This document shows positions 1 to 10,803 of a stretch of DNA of 34,011 bases, piece by piece (positions within the stretch are counted from its first letter, which is position 1; every line of letters starts with the position of its first letter). The notes below the pieces were generated by a model that made no database searches, was not told the DNA's origin, and saw only the letters and a list, made by a program, of their open reading frames with translations. This stretch comes from Purshia tridentata (lineage: Eukaryota; Streptophyta; Magnoliopsida; Rosales; Rosaceae): NCBI GenBank assembly GCA_003254885.1, contig QANT01000918.1, positions 1-34,011 of the forward strand, read 5' to 3'. A program made the translations under genes and the position numbers.

Positions 1-1685
1 TAGTACTATCACAAACTTTATAAAATGAGGAATTTTAATGAGGCCGTTTATAATTTTGACTTCTATTTTGAAAATTCTATTTCTTTTAGATGTGAATTGT
101 TCAAATTACTTTAAAAATTGAGAATTATCAAAATTAAAGTCAAGAAGGTTGAAATTAGAGTTAAGCTAATTGAGATTAGAATCGAGTTGCTGTGTAAGAA
201 ATTTTAGAGTCAAGAATATTGATATTAGAGTCAAATTAGTTGAGATTAAAATTAAACTAATCAAGGAGATGGTCAAGTGCCTATGGAGATTTGAAGTTAA
301 TTTTGTCCACTAAAGAGTTGGAGTTAAATTTTTGTTATAATTTTTCAAAATATGAATTAAAATTGTGAGTGTAATACGTATTATTAAAAAGGATAGTTTT
401 TGATGAAGGTTTTCAAGTACTTTACAAAGATATATACTAGCCATGGACACAATAGTACAACATCATATTGAAACCGACCATAATCGATCACATACACATA
501 CTCCATGTGTTGAACGTGTAACTTATTTTAAATGGAAATGTGTGTCTAGTGAGGGACTCCAAGGTGTATAATTAGTGGATTACCTTTTTGACCTCCGACT
601 TATACATGCATATAGGCATATAGCGGCTCTCATCTGCATGATGCTTATGTTTGAAGAATAGACAAGTCTCCACTTTCAGGCTTTGCACATGCAAAGTGTT
701 TCTTTTCTTTTTTTTCTCTAATCAATTATTGTTATTTCCATACAAAGGACAACCATTTAGATAGCAAAAAGATTTCGTCACAATTGAAATGTTTTAAATT
801 ATATTAACAACTATTTGGATTTGAATTTGTCTAAATTAATTATTGATAAAATTATATTTCAATTTTTGCCGTGATTTCTCTTAGCTTATTTAAAATACTA
901 TAACTCGTGCAACTCGAGAAATCCAAAAAATCAATTAGATAAAAGTTTGAATAAAGTAGATTTGTGACTTGATTGTTGGACCCATTAGTAAGAATACAAG
1001 AGGATTGAAAGGTAATGTGAATCCAAAATTGAACACCATTGTATTGTATACTTTGAGAAATTGACATCCTCGAGCTGAATGGGTGGTCCAGGGCTGTGAT
1101 CGTCAGTTACTTAGTTGCACTTGCATACGTACTGAAGTTTCCTAAAGAAAAAAATATCATATGCACATCATTTTACACTTGATATTATGATTCTGAAAAT
1201 CCCATGAGATGTGCTATTTCAGCCATACCAAACCGACCCCAAACTGTCACACCATCTTCGTCATGTATATGATAACATGTGGTGTGAAGTGACAGTCTAA
1301 CAACCCAACATCAACGAGCCGGTTAGGCCCAAAACAAGCATCACACTTCTTCAACCAAGCAGATGTATTAAGAAGTTGATTTTGTACGTTTATGAATGTT
1401 TCACACACATCCTGAAAATTTGCCAACTAGTTTCCATTTAAAGAAGTAAAGAGTAAAGAGTGATAATCAAGAAATGATTTTTTTTTTTTTTCCCATATTT
1501 CATGACACTCTGAGTCCTGAGATTGCATATGTGGAAGGATTGAATTAATATATAATGATTAAATTAATGATACACCAACTGTCCCGGGCCATATATATAA
1601 GCAAAAATTGGGCAGATGGTGTGTTTAACCAATTTCTTCTGTTAATGCATACACATTTACATTACAATAAAAGTGAGCCCAAGTT
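1..1685. other. AT-rich intergenic DNA and 3' flank of the galactosyltransferase gene
   Basis: No coding region is supportable here. The short open frames have no recognisable protein and sit in AT-rich DNA. The part next to 1685 should contain the 3' UTR of the minus-strand galactosyltransferase gene. An imperfect 70-bp-period repeat (134-260) and a T-run near 1477-1491 are the only structured elements noticed. Confidence 0.6.
134..260. repeat. Imperfect direct repeat, two units of about 57 nt, period 70
   Basis: The stretch from 134 (TTAAAGTCAAGAAGGTTG...) returns at 204 (TTAGAGTCAAGAATATTG...), and similarity holds for about 57 nt with scattered substitutions. The segments are purine-rich on the plus strand. 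This looks like a local tandem duplication that has diverged. No function is visible. Confidence 0.6.
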
Positions 1686-4600
1686 TTAGAAACTAGTGTG
1701 CCAAATGGCTTCATCACCCTCCCCACATCTCTGGTGTACCTCCTCCATTCTCTCCACCGATTTGCATATGCCACTGCAGCTCCAATCAAATGATGCAGCA
1801 CAAGGGTTTCCGGCTTGAGCTTTCCACTCACAATCTATGAGAGAGAGAGAGAGTTTACAGTGGTATACAGTAGAGAGTTTACTAATGATATCACTCGGAA
1901 GATATGAATAAAAGCCAGAAAAGTACATTTCACTAGTTGGAAGCATGAACTGAACATTAAATTTTTAAGCTTGTCACAGTTTCCAGCCATAAGATGAGTT
2001 TGACATCTTTAATAGCTAAGGAGATATTGCTTCTCAATATAACTATCAACTGATTTAGAGACATCCCACAGCAACTTACCTGGAGAAGTCCCACAGCAAA
2101 GACTTCGCTCATCAATGTGCTCAACATCAAGACCAATAAACCAAGAACCCAAAGAGACATCTTCATTTGCAAATCTGTGAAGTATGTGCCTAGAGGGAAA
2201 ATAAACCAATTAATAAAAAAATTTAAGCTATAAAACAAGAGCAAAATGATGCTGCACAAAAGGGATTACCTATGTACTGAAATGTAAGTTGCCAAGTCTT
2301 TGGAAATTGCATATATTTGACCTGTAGCATGCCGAAAATACTTATTTCCCTCCTCTCCAAATTTCCAATATTCCGGTTCATGGTACTTGGCCTCCCTACC
2401 ATAAGAGGAACAAATGATGAATGATGCACATAAATAATAACCAGAGAGATGCACAATATTTGGCTGCTTACTTATTTGCCAGGACAGGTCCAGACTTCAT
2501 GCAACCAATATATGTACGAGGTTTTGATCTATGGCGGGCCAAAGTAGAACCAACCATACCTGTCAAATGTTCAAACCAATTTAGTATCCCTGAATTTGCA
2601 ACCAATTTGTCCCCCTCCTCAGTTTCCTATTTCCATAGCAGAAACAGCTCCTTTAGAATAATTATATATACACTAACCAAGATTTACGTGCACATCATCA
2701 TCAACTTTAATATAGAAGTCAGCATCCCACTTATTGACAGCTGTTGTAAAGTATATTTGGGTTTTTGATGACAATTCGTGGTATCCTTCTATATGGTTCT
2801 GCATACATACAATGGTAACACTGCATGAGGTTCACAATAGTGATTTGAATTTTGAACCAATGTACAATTTAAAAACATAAAACAACTATAAAAAGCCCAC
2901 CAAAGGATTTAAGAATTTTGTTTCTTTGATTGGTTCCCAAAGGAATATATGTGCATCACGCATTGCATGAGTCTCCAAACAACTGACTGGAAATAACAGG
3001 CTACAATGGCATGATTCAGTAACTTACCAGTCGCATAAAATCCTTTTGTTGCTCTTCTTCAGCTTCAATGGCACGATCCAAAACGCCACCAGGAGTTGCA
3101 CTGAAAATCAAGAAAAATGAACCAGTATATCTTGTCAAAATCATCATTCTGATGTAAGCAGTTTAATAAGTCACTTGCACTATTGGGTAAGCCTACCTGT
3201 GTCCAATAACAAATCGTATTATAATTCCCTTTTCTGTCTCTAACTTCTTTAGCTCGTCACCTGGAAAAATGCAATAAAAACAATTAATATGGCAGATACT
3301 AATTTTTTAAGTGAGAGTATAGTTATTAAGTTTCTGGATATGAACCGCGGGGCATCCATGTTTCCCTGATTGAGTCCCTTCGCTTTCTGCTGCTGAAGGC
3401 CGTCATGATTCCCATCACAAAGAAAACCTTCTGGCGCTCCCTCAATGGCTCACTTTCTGGTTTTGTAACTACTGGAGATCCTTCATGATTGTCAACTTTG
3501 GAAGCTCTGGCAGCCGCTAGCTGAACCTCCAATGATGAGATTGTCTTGTCTAATGTCCTGGAAAGTTGCAACATGAATGTTTCATGTGAACCCGCTTTAG
3601 TAAAAGAGAAAAAGTGATTTTGAGTTCTGCCAGAATTTCTTTAAAATGTAATAGAAGGATATGGGAAGTTACATGATCACAGCATGTGTTTGCGAGACTT
3701 GAGAAAGGATGTCTCCCACCTGGTCAGTGGCCTCCTGTAGTAGCACAGACAATATAATTGAAGTGTGTTACTACTGAAATGGAGCTAACGAATATTAGGA
3801 TCTTGTACTTGCCTTCTCACAATTAACTATGGGATGAAGGGCTGTGGATTGATGTTTCTCCAGTGATGAAGTCTCCTCATCCATTTTGTCTGGGTCAGGA
3901 ACATCCCAAAACCTGCAAGATAGACATGAGTAACTGACCAAAGCACATCTATATAGAAAAGAATAATATGGAACAGAGAAATATCTCATTAATGGAATAG
4001 ATGACCAATACAACCTCAGTTCATGCTCAAAGAATATGCATAGTGCATAATCATATAAATATACGAACATGTTTATCTATTAGCCTAGCCCTAACGGCAT
4101 AATGTATCTCTTGGCCTTAGATCTTAATTTAAGCTCTATAATTTTCCTTGCAGTTTCAATTTTTTGTTCCAATCACATTCAGTTTAATGCAATTTACTTT
4201 CCTAACCTATTACGTTCCAACTCGTATATTTTACTTTATGGTAGTAAAATCCTTAGCTTCCCAAGGCGATCCAAGGACCCCCAACTGAGTGTTGCTTCTT
4301 ACTTTCTTTGCATTCATGTGATTCGAGTCAGGTTTGGGTAGCATAATTAGTATTCAATTTGCTCCCATTTGTGAGCTTCATGTTCCTTCTAAAACCCCAG
4401 CCTACTCACAGAGACTACTATGACCAGAATTTGATTCCTCAAGTAAAAAATGTTCCCGCACAATGTGACTGATGTCAAGCACCACTCATGATTTCATCTT
4501 AGCATCAACTTAGCCAAGAATAAGGTCAAAAACTTTACTTCATTTAGGATAGCCAGCCTGCCACCGTTTTAAGGACTCCAATTGCTAGAATTAGAAATCT

Positions 4601-5325
4601 CCTCCAGCACCATTTAACTTTTTCAATTGGTCGCCATTAGTTTATTGACCATCCCAAATGACTTGCCTTTCAATAACCATTTGCCTAGTGAAATAAAAAA
4701 CCAACTCTCCAGCAAATGAATACCCAATATCAAGAGGAACCCATAAATCCCATAAATCCAATCAGACTTAACCTCTCAGAGTTCAAAGCTAAACATCACC
4801 AAATCTACTACTTTCCACACTAAGAAGCCAAGAGATCGTAGCATGAATACTTTTCTACCCGACAGTGTCGATTAGCAAGAGACTTATTTGCATTTGCCAA
4901 TTCATGTATCTTGATATTAAGACCAAGTTTAGCACCCATTGCTCCAGTTGGTTACTTAAACCATCCAGAATTACGAAAAATGAATTAGCAAAAGTCATGG
5001 GTTCCAAAAGCAGAGACCTTGAATTCAGAAATCAGAGAATCATTTGCAAACCGCAGCAAAAAAGGGTCGAAAAAAGAAGGCACATTTGCAGCAAACAACA
5101 TAAAGCATGAAAATTTACAAGTCCCAATAGTAGGAGAGGCAAATCTAGAAGCTGAATCACCTCAGCACAAGATCTCAGGCATTTCCTACGAGAGAGAGAG
5201 AGAGAGAGCGAGAGAGAGAACCTGTTAACAACAAGAACACCCAAGAAGAAGCTGGCAATGCAAAAGAGAGAGACCCATCTGGTGGAGACTCCATTGCCAA
5301 CCTTGTGAGGTCTGCTCAGACCCAT
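1686..5325 (-). CDS. Beta-1,3-galactosyltransferase-like protein (GT31, type II Golgi membrane enzyme)
   Basis: I assembled 11 exons: 5325-5222, 3912-3813, 3734-3673, 3557-3346, 3260-3197, 3100-3028, 2798-2678, 2559-2472, 2395-2270, 2174-2080 and 1834-1686. Together they make 1194 nt, encoding 397 aa with every phase closing, which is close to the family's usual ~395 aa. Residues 17-33 form one hydrophobic signal anchor (type II topology). The stem region (about 36-110, LDKTISSLE, predicted coiled) matches the DUF4094 part of plant GT31 proteins. The catalytic domain has ETWMPRG (155-160), FVIGHS, the metal/UDP-Gal binding VDDDVHVN (Asp 238-240), EDVSLGSW (321-328), and a Cys-rich C-terminus ([19 protein letters not shown]). 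Such enzymes transfer galactose from UDP-Gal in beta-1,3 linkage, probably on arabinogalactan-protein glycans in the Golgi. The closest named plant relatives are the B3GALT7/8 type, but exact orthology is not provable here. Intron 2 uses a GC donor (3812-3811). Confidence 0.93.
1839..1852. repeat. (GA)n microsatellite at the acceptor of galactosyltransferase intron 10
   Basis: A short GA run that, on the gene's strand, forms a CT-rich polypyrimidine tract directly before the CATAG acceptor (exon 11 begins at 1834). It probably serves as the pyrimidine tract of the splice site. Confidence 0.8.
5190..5219. repeat. (GA)n/(CT)n microsatellite at the donor of galactosyltransferase intron 1
   Basis: An almost pure GA tract on the plus strand, interrupted once by GC. 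On the gene's strand it reads as CT repeats beginning immediately after the donor GTT. It lies inside the 1.3-kb first intron (5221-3913). Confidence 0.85.
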
Positions 5326-8300
5326 TTGATTCGAAAAGACTTCTGCTTTAAGGAACGTTCCCTTTTGCTTAACCTTTGTGAGTAGTGGGGCTAATGGGTT
5401 ATGCGCGTGGAAGGAGGAAGTTTTATGAAGAAGATAAAATAAGCAACCCCATTAGAGAAAGATCACAGTCTTGCTGCACAGACAACAACAAAATCATGCC
5501 CTGAAAATGAAAAAGTGACATATTTGAAAAGGAAAGGAAATTGATGGATTTAAGGTAAGCCAGTAAGGTAATGTTTTTCACTTCATCAGCTTGCTTAAAC
5601 CAATGAAACACACTGACACAGTGACACTCACCACTCACCGGGGGAGATGGGGCTACCTAGTAATTATGTTCCTCTCCATTGTTCTGTCACCGGGAAATAC
5701 TTTTAAAATATTTTTGGAAATGACAGAGGTCATGACAGCTTTGACTACCAATAATGCCCCTTAATTCTTAAGCAATGGATTGGCTCCTTTCTGCGCCTCA
5801 TCCCCTCTGTTTTTGTTCTGTTTTATTTTATTTTATTTCCTCTACATTGTCACCTTTCTCTTTTCTCTATTATCTTTTTACATATTTCCTTTCTAATTTA
5901 TGAAAATAAAACTTATAGACTAATAATTGATGAGAATTTCTCCCCTAATTGCATGCGAATATTCATCGCCAATTCACATGCTATTATCAAATACCAAAAA
6001 CAATCAACTACCTTATCTTATTTTATCAAATACCAAAAATAACCTTGAAATTTACATATAGTTTTAACGTGCAGACTGATCAGTAGAAGTCAATGACCTC
6101 TATAACTGAAGCAGTACAAATATAGTTTAAAATATTGTAATATATATATATATATATATTATGATTTAGTGGTATTTTGAACATCCATAACTTCTTGTCT
6201 AGGTCGTTTTACTTTTTCCCTTCTTGATTTATCCAACCATGAACATGCAATTAGTCACTAAGATCATGTTTGTCTAAATTCACAATTGGGGTCTCAATGC
6301 ACAGTGGTACACTACACGCAACAATCACGATAACAATACAAATTATTTTTATATGTTCGCAGTGATCACTTTTTTATTCATAATTTTGTACTATATGATT
6401 CAAAGTACAATACTCATTGACATGAAAAAAAGAAAGGAAAAAAAGTGAAGTACATTTGGCCCTTGGGGAGATGGATGGGGGGCATTGCTTAAGGTTTGTC
6501 CAAAACAAATTTTGATACCTAAATGGCTAAATTTCATCAGCATGCTGCAAAGCTTGACTGTATAATAGTTAATAGCTCATGGAAGTTGCTTAAAGAGGTA
6601 TACTAGATATTGGATGGTTTTTCATTTTAGTCATTAAGAATAATATTATTGTAATTTAACAATGTTGCTTGATTGTTTGTACAAATAAGTTTACATCATT
6701 TTAGTTTTTTCTTCTTATATTTAGCTGCATATGAAAAGGACATTAATTGGTTGTTTAGTTCTTTTATTAATTAATAGGTATGAATCATACTTTAAAATTC
6801 AGCAACCTACCTCACTCCACATCAATAGGAGCAGCATCCATAGTGCAAGACATCAATTTTAATTGATAGATTTGTGATGAAACGTTGAAATAATAATTAG
6901 TGTTTTTAATGCTATTGAAATTATACAATCTGATTATTAATTACAAATTCCCACTAGTTTTGTACTCTTAATCAAAATATAAATGCGAGAACTCATTTAT
7001 TAAATATGAATTTTGCTCTCCTACGGATAAAATACGGATAGAAAACTAACTCACACCCAAATGGGTGGTCCTCTCCTGCATTGGCCAGGTAGGGCTCCTC
7101 CTGCACCCCTCTTTTCCGCATCTCTGTTCCCCATCAAAGAAGCTCTCTTTTAAATATTAAAGAGGTAGTAATCCTTTTAATTAGGAGTAGACAGACATAA
7201 ACAGTTTATGAAGCTAAAGAGGGCAGTTGGTCCTGAAGAAAAAAAGATGCTGCGAAGTTGGTCATAAAATGTACCTTTTGTAGCTGAGAATTCAAAATTG
7301 AAAAGCATTGTACGAAAAAGAAATGAAAAGCAAAAAAAAGTTAGGTGTTTTGGTGAATGATGATGGAAAATGTGAATATATATGAGATAAAGAAAAAGGA
7401 TAGTATAGTCCATTCGGCTGCCAAATTTGAAATTGAAACAGTGGCGTGCACATCGCCGCACGAAATCGTGCAGAGAGTGAGAGAGAGGTGTCCGAAATGA
7501 GACAAAACGACGTGAGTACGTGATTAAATACTGCACACTAATTGACCTCCTTACCCCCGCAAATGAAAAATTGCCTCACGGGTCACTTTAACTGGTCCCC
7601 ACCCCTATTTTTTATTTTTTATTTATTTATCAGATCTAAAGTGATGGAATTTTTTGACCTAGATAATATGGTAGGCAAACTATACCAGACTATGTGCCTC
7701 ATTTTTACCTTCAATAATATTTATGGTACTTTGAGATCTTGCCATATTTACAACATAGTTAAAATTAAAACAATAAAAAATAACAAAGCCAAAAAATTCA
7801 TCATCCCAGCACCAAAATTATTTAATTATTTAATACGAAAATTGTTTTTTCATGTCATATTGACATATTTACTAGACATAATATGTCAAGCTCAGATGTT
7901 AAGTTGTAAACTTGTAATGTCGTTGAAACAGTGAAAGATTTTGATGATGTTTTTTTTTCTTTTTCTTTTTTTTGAAATGGGCTGACGCTCTTTAATTAAG
8001 TTTGATTGTGTCACAAGTTTCAGTTCTCAAACTAACTTGGCAAGACCAGCACCTGCATTAATTAACAAACAATAAGTAAAAGGTGTATTTGGATCAGGCC
8101 TGTAAAAACCGTTCAGGTCTAATGGGTTGATTGGACTCTGGCCCGATTTATTGGATCATGAACCGGCTCAATATGATATTATGGACAGGTTGGGTTGGGT
8201 TGGGACAACCCATTTTTGCAAAGCATAAACTGGAGAGCATGAACTGTAAAGATGTATGTGGTTCTCTAAAACTGACTTGCCAACTCATTTGCCAAATTAG

Positions 8301-10004
8301 GCTCTCTTTTTCTCTCTTCATTTGGTATTTAACTGCTTGAATTAATGTAAAAAACATCATATCTGTGTTGTAATAAATTTCCCAGGAAAGAAGAAGAAAA
8401 ATAGACAAATTTAAGGACCACATGATGTCATTGTTAATTATATAATCTTGTTGGTAAAGTATTTTTGTGTCAAAATTATGTTTATGCCAATTATGTGTAT
8501 GATCAACCACTCATGAGAAGTCACGTGTTCTAATAATTTATATTTTCAAGCCATGATGTGATTTCATTTTGTATTTTTGATGCATAATATGTATATATTC
8601 TCAAAAATTGTCGTATATTGAGAATTAAAACTTTTGAGACATGGCTTTTCATGAATGGTCGATATGATGACTTGGTAACACTGTTCCACCCAAGTTCTTC
8701 TCGCGTGGAAGGCCTTCTCTTTTGGAAGTGTTCATTTCCTAATGATTCATGCTATCATTCTTATCACTGCTAGCTACTAATAAAAAATCCAAAGCCATAT
8801 ATTAAACTCGGTGGTTGATGGGTCCTCAGCAATTTGTTAGCACACCGATATCATATTCCTTCATGGCTGAAAAGTCGTTGATTAATTTATGAATGCAAAA
8901 AACTAAACGATCGAGTTAATCACATGTAATGTCTCCTGTTAATTAGTCGCAAGTCACTTGAGCAGATTTTTTATCTTTGGCGCAGCCTATATATGCATGC
9001 ATAAGAGTCATAATCCAACCCATGAACATTGCAAAAAAGCATAAATAGGGTAATCATCAATAAATCACTAGGGAGGTTTCCAGTTATGGTCTAAAATCCA
9101 CCACTACCTAACGTACCCTCTTTTGTCCTTTTTTCATTTCAGCAGACCAATTTGTCCACCATAGACTTCAACGACCTAGTCTACCTTTGATCTTGCTATA
9201 TTCCCATCTGGGATTTTCTTCTTTTTCACAACCATGTGGCCCAGAAATTAATGCCTTTTGTTTTTAGGACCTAAATAGTCAACAGTTAAGGGTTATTTAT
9301 CAAGAATTTAGCATATATAGTCTATGTCAAATTATGTGTATGTTCCCACTACCCACACAGACCCTAACTCCTTTGGCCTTTTCCACCTTTTATGCACTAG
9401 CAAAGAAGCGTCCGTTGAATCTGTATGTGTGTGTGTCCATTGTCCAAGTCTGCTTTGCATTCTATCCTTCAAGTCTTCTTTTTCTATTTTCCTTTTGGCT
9501 CAAGAAATTAGCAAGAAAAAAAGAATTGGTTTTTATAGTTTTGCAGAAAACTGCGTGGAGTGCACTCTCCAACTTGAAGCTCATCACAAGCTAGCCTAAA
9601 TCTCATAGATCGTGTACGGTAAGTGATAGTTTACATGCGTGGCTACACAACTTCCCTCCTTTGCTAAACTGAAGTATTAATCCATTAAATCAAACATAAT
9701 TAGTAGCATAAACTATCAGACCGCCAAATCATTGTTAAGACAACAACATCACAGCCACCATTAGTTTCTAAAATTTTGAGATTTATTCTGATGCGTGTAA
9801 CATTACGGTTGACATTTAGAGTTGACTTGAAAACATAGTTTTGTTAATTTGCCACAACTTTTATCAACTTGGTCCATCCTCAAGCCAACCTACCAACCGT
9901 TATGCAAGTAATTTGATGAAGGCATTTTCTAGCTCAAGTTCTTAATCTTTAATTGATCTTTGATGCACCTTCTCTCTTTCTCTATGTGGTAGAAACCAGA
10001 CAAC
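5326..10004. other. Long AT-rich intergenic region without a supportable gene
   Basis: This region separates the divergently placed galactosyltransferase and first subtilase. Its left end must hold the galactosyltransferase promoter and its right end the SBT-1 promoter. Open frames are short, overlap on both strands, and resemble no known protein. Items noticed are a (TA)n tract near 6139-6160, a GGTTGGGTTGGGTTGGG run at 8188-8204 within DNA that looks like a degraded repeat (8093-8220), and a CT-rich stretch about 30 bases upstream of the SBT-1 start. No RNA gene was recognised. Confidence 0.6.
6139..6160. repeat. (TA)n microsatellite
   Basis: About ten uninterrupted TA dinucleotides in intergenic DNA. 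This is a likely length-polymorphic site. Confidence 0.85.
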
Positions 10005-10767
10005 ATGAACACCCCAAGTTCAGTACTAGTTTTACTGTTTTTTCTCTGTGTTTTCAATGGCCAGCGAATGATATCAATGGTGGCAGCTAATAGACGTGTA
10101 TGTAATGATATATGAATGATCAACATATTTCTTCTTTTTTAAGCCTGATTTGGGTTTCCTAATTAATATATTTCTCAAACTGCAGGTTCACATTGTTTAT
10201 CTGGGAGAGAAGCAGCATGACAATCCCAAGTTGATCACAGATTCACATCATGACTTGCTTGCCACCGTAGTGGAAAGGTATATAATTTTTGTCTAGAATA
10301 TTTGAATGGTCCAAATTAATCTAATGTTTGTTGAGTACTGTGGTTCTTATGCTGCAGCAAGGAATTGGCCTCAGAATTGATGGTATACAGTTACAAACAT
10401 GGTTTCTCTGGGTTTGCAGCCAAGCTCACAGAGTCCCAAGCCCAAAAACTTGCAGGTTAGATGTCAACAAATATTTCTAAGTGCAATAAGGATATGTGTC
10501 TGGTTTGTAATGATCAACTTATTGATGGTACAATAACCCCATTTATGATTATGTACCGTGCTTATTATTTGTTTTTTACTTTTGTGAAATGGTGAATTCT
10601 AGAGTTGCCTGATGTTGTTCGAGTCATGCCAAATAGCCTACACAAGCTGCAAACAACGAGGAGTTGGGATTTTCTTGGCCTCTCTTCTTCTTCTTCTTCC
10701 CCTTCCAATATTCTTCAAAAGAGCAACATGGGTGATGGAGTTATCATAGGTGTCCTTGACACAGGTC

Positions 10768-10803
<36 letters not shown>

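Noticed and set aside
852..1067. 71-residue minus-strand frame left of the galactosyltransferase
   Set aside because: No recognisable motif; the composition is that of AT-rich spacer, and it is not part of the galactosyltransferase, whose stop is at 1686.
7177..7934. Frames of 119 and 130 residues on opposite strands
   Set aside because: Low-complexity Phe/Ile/Lys/Asn-rich translations typical of AT-rich DNA, with no family resemblance.
8093..8220. Possible DNA-transposon remnant with GGTTGGGTTGGG and a GGGTTG...CAACCC hairpin
   Set aside because: No terminal inverted repeats or target duplication could be identified, so it is only mentioned in the intergenic description.
9324..9599. Two overlapping frames of 91 and 86 residues upstream of SBT-1
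   Set aside because: They are the same DNA read in two frames, with a TG-repeat giving Cys/Val runs, no recognisable domain, and no splice partner.
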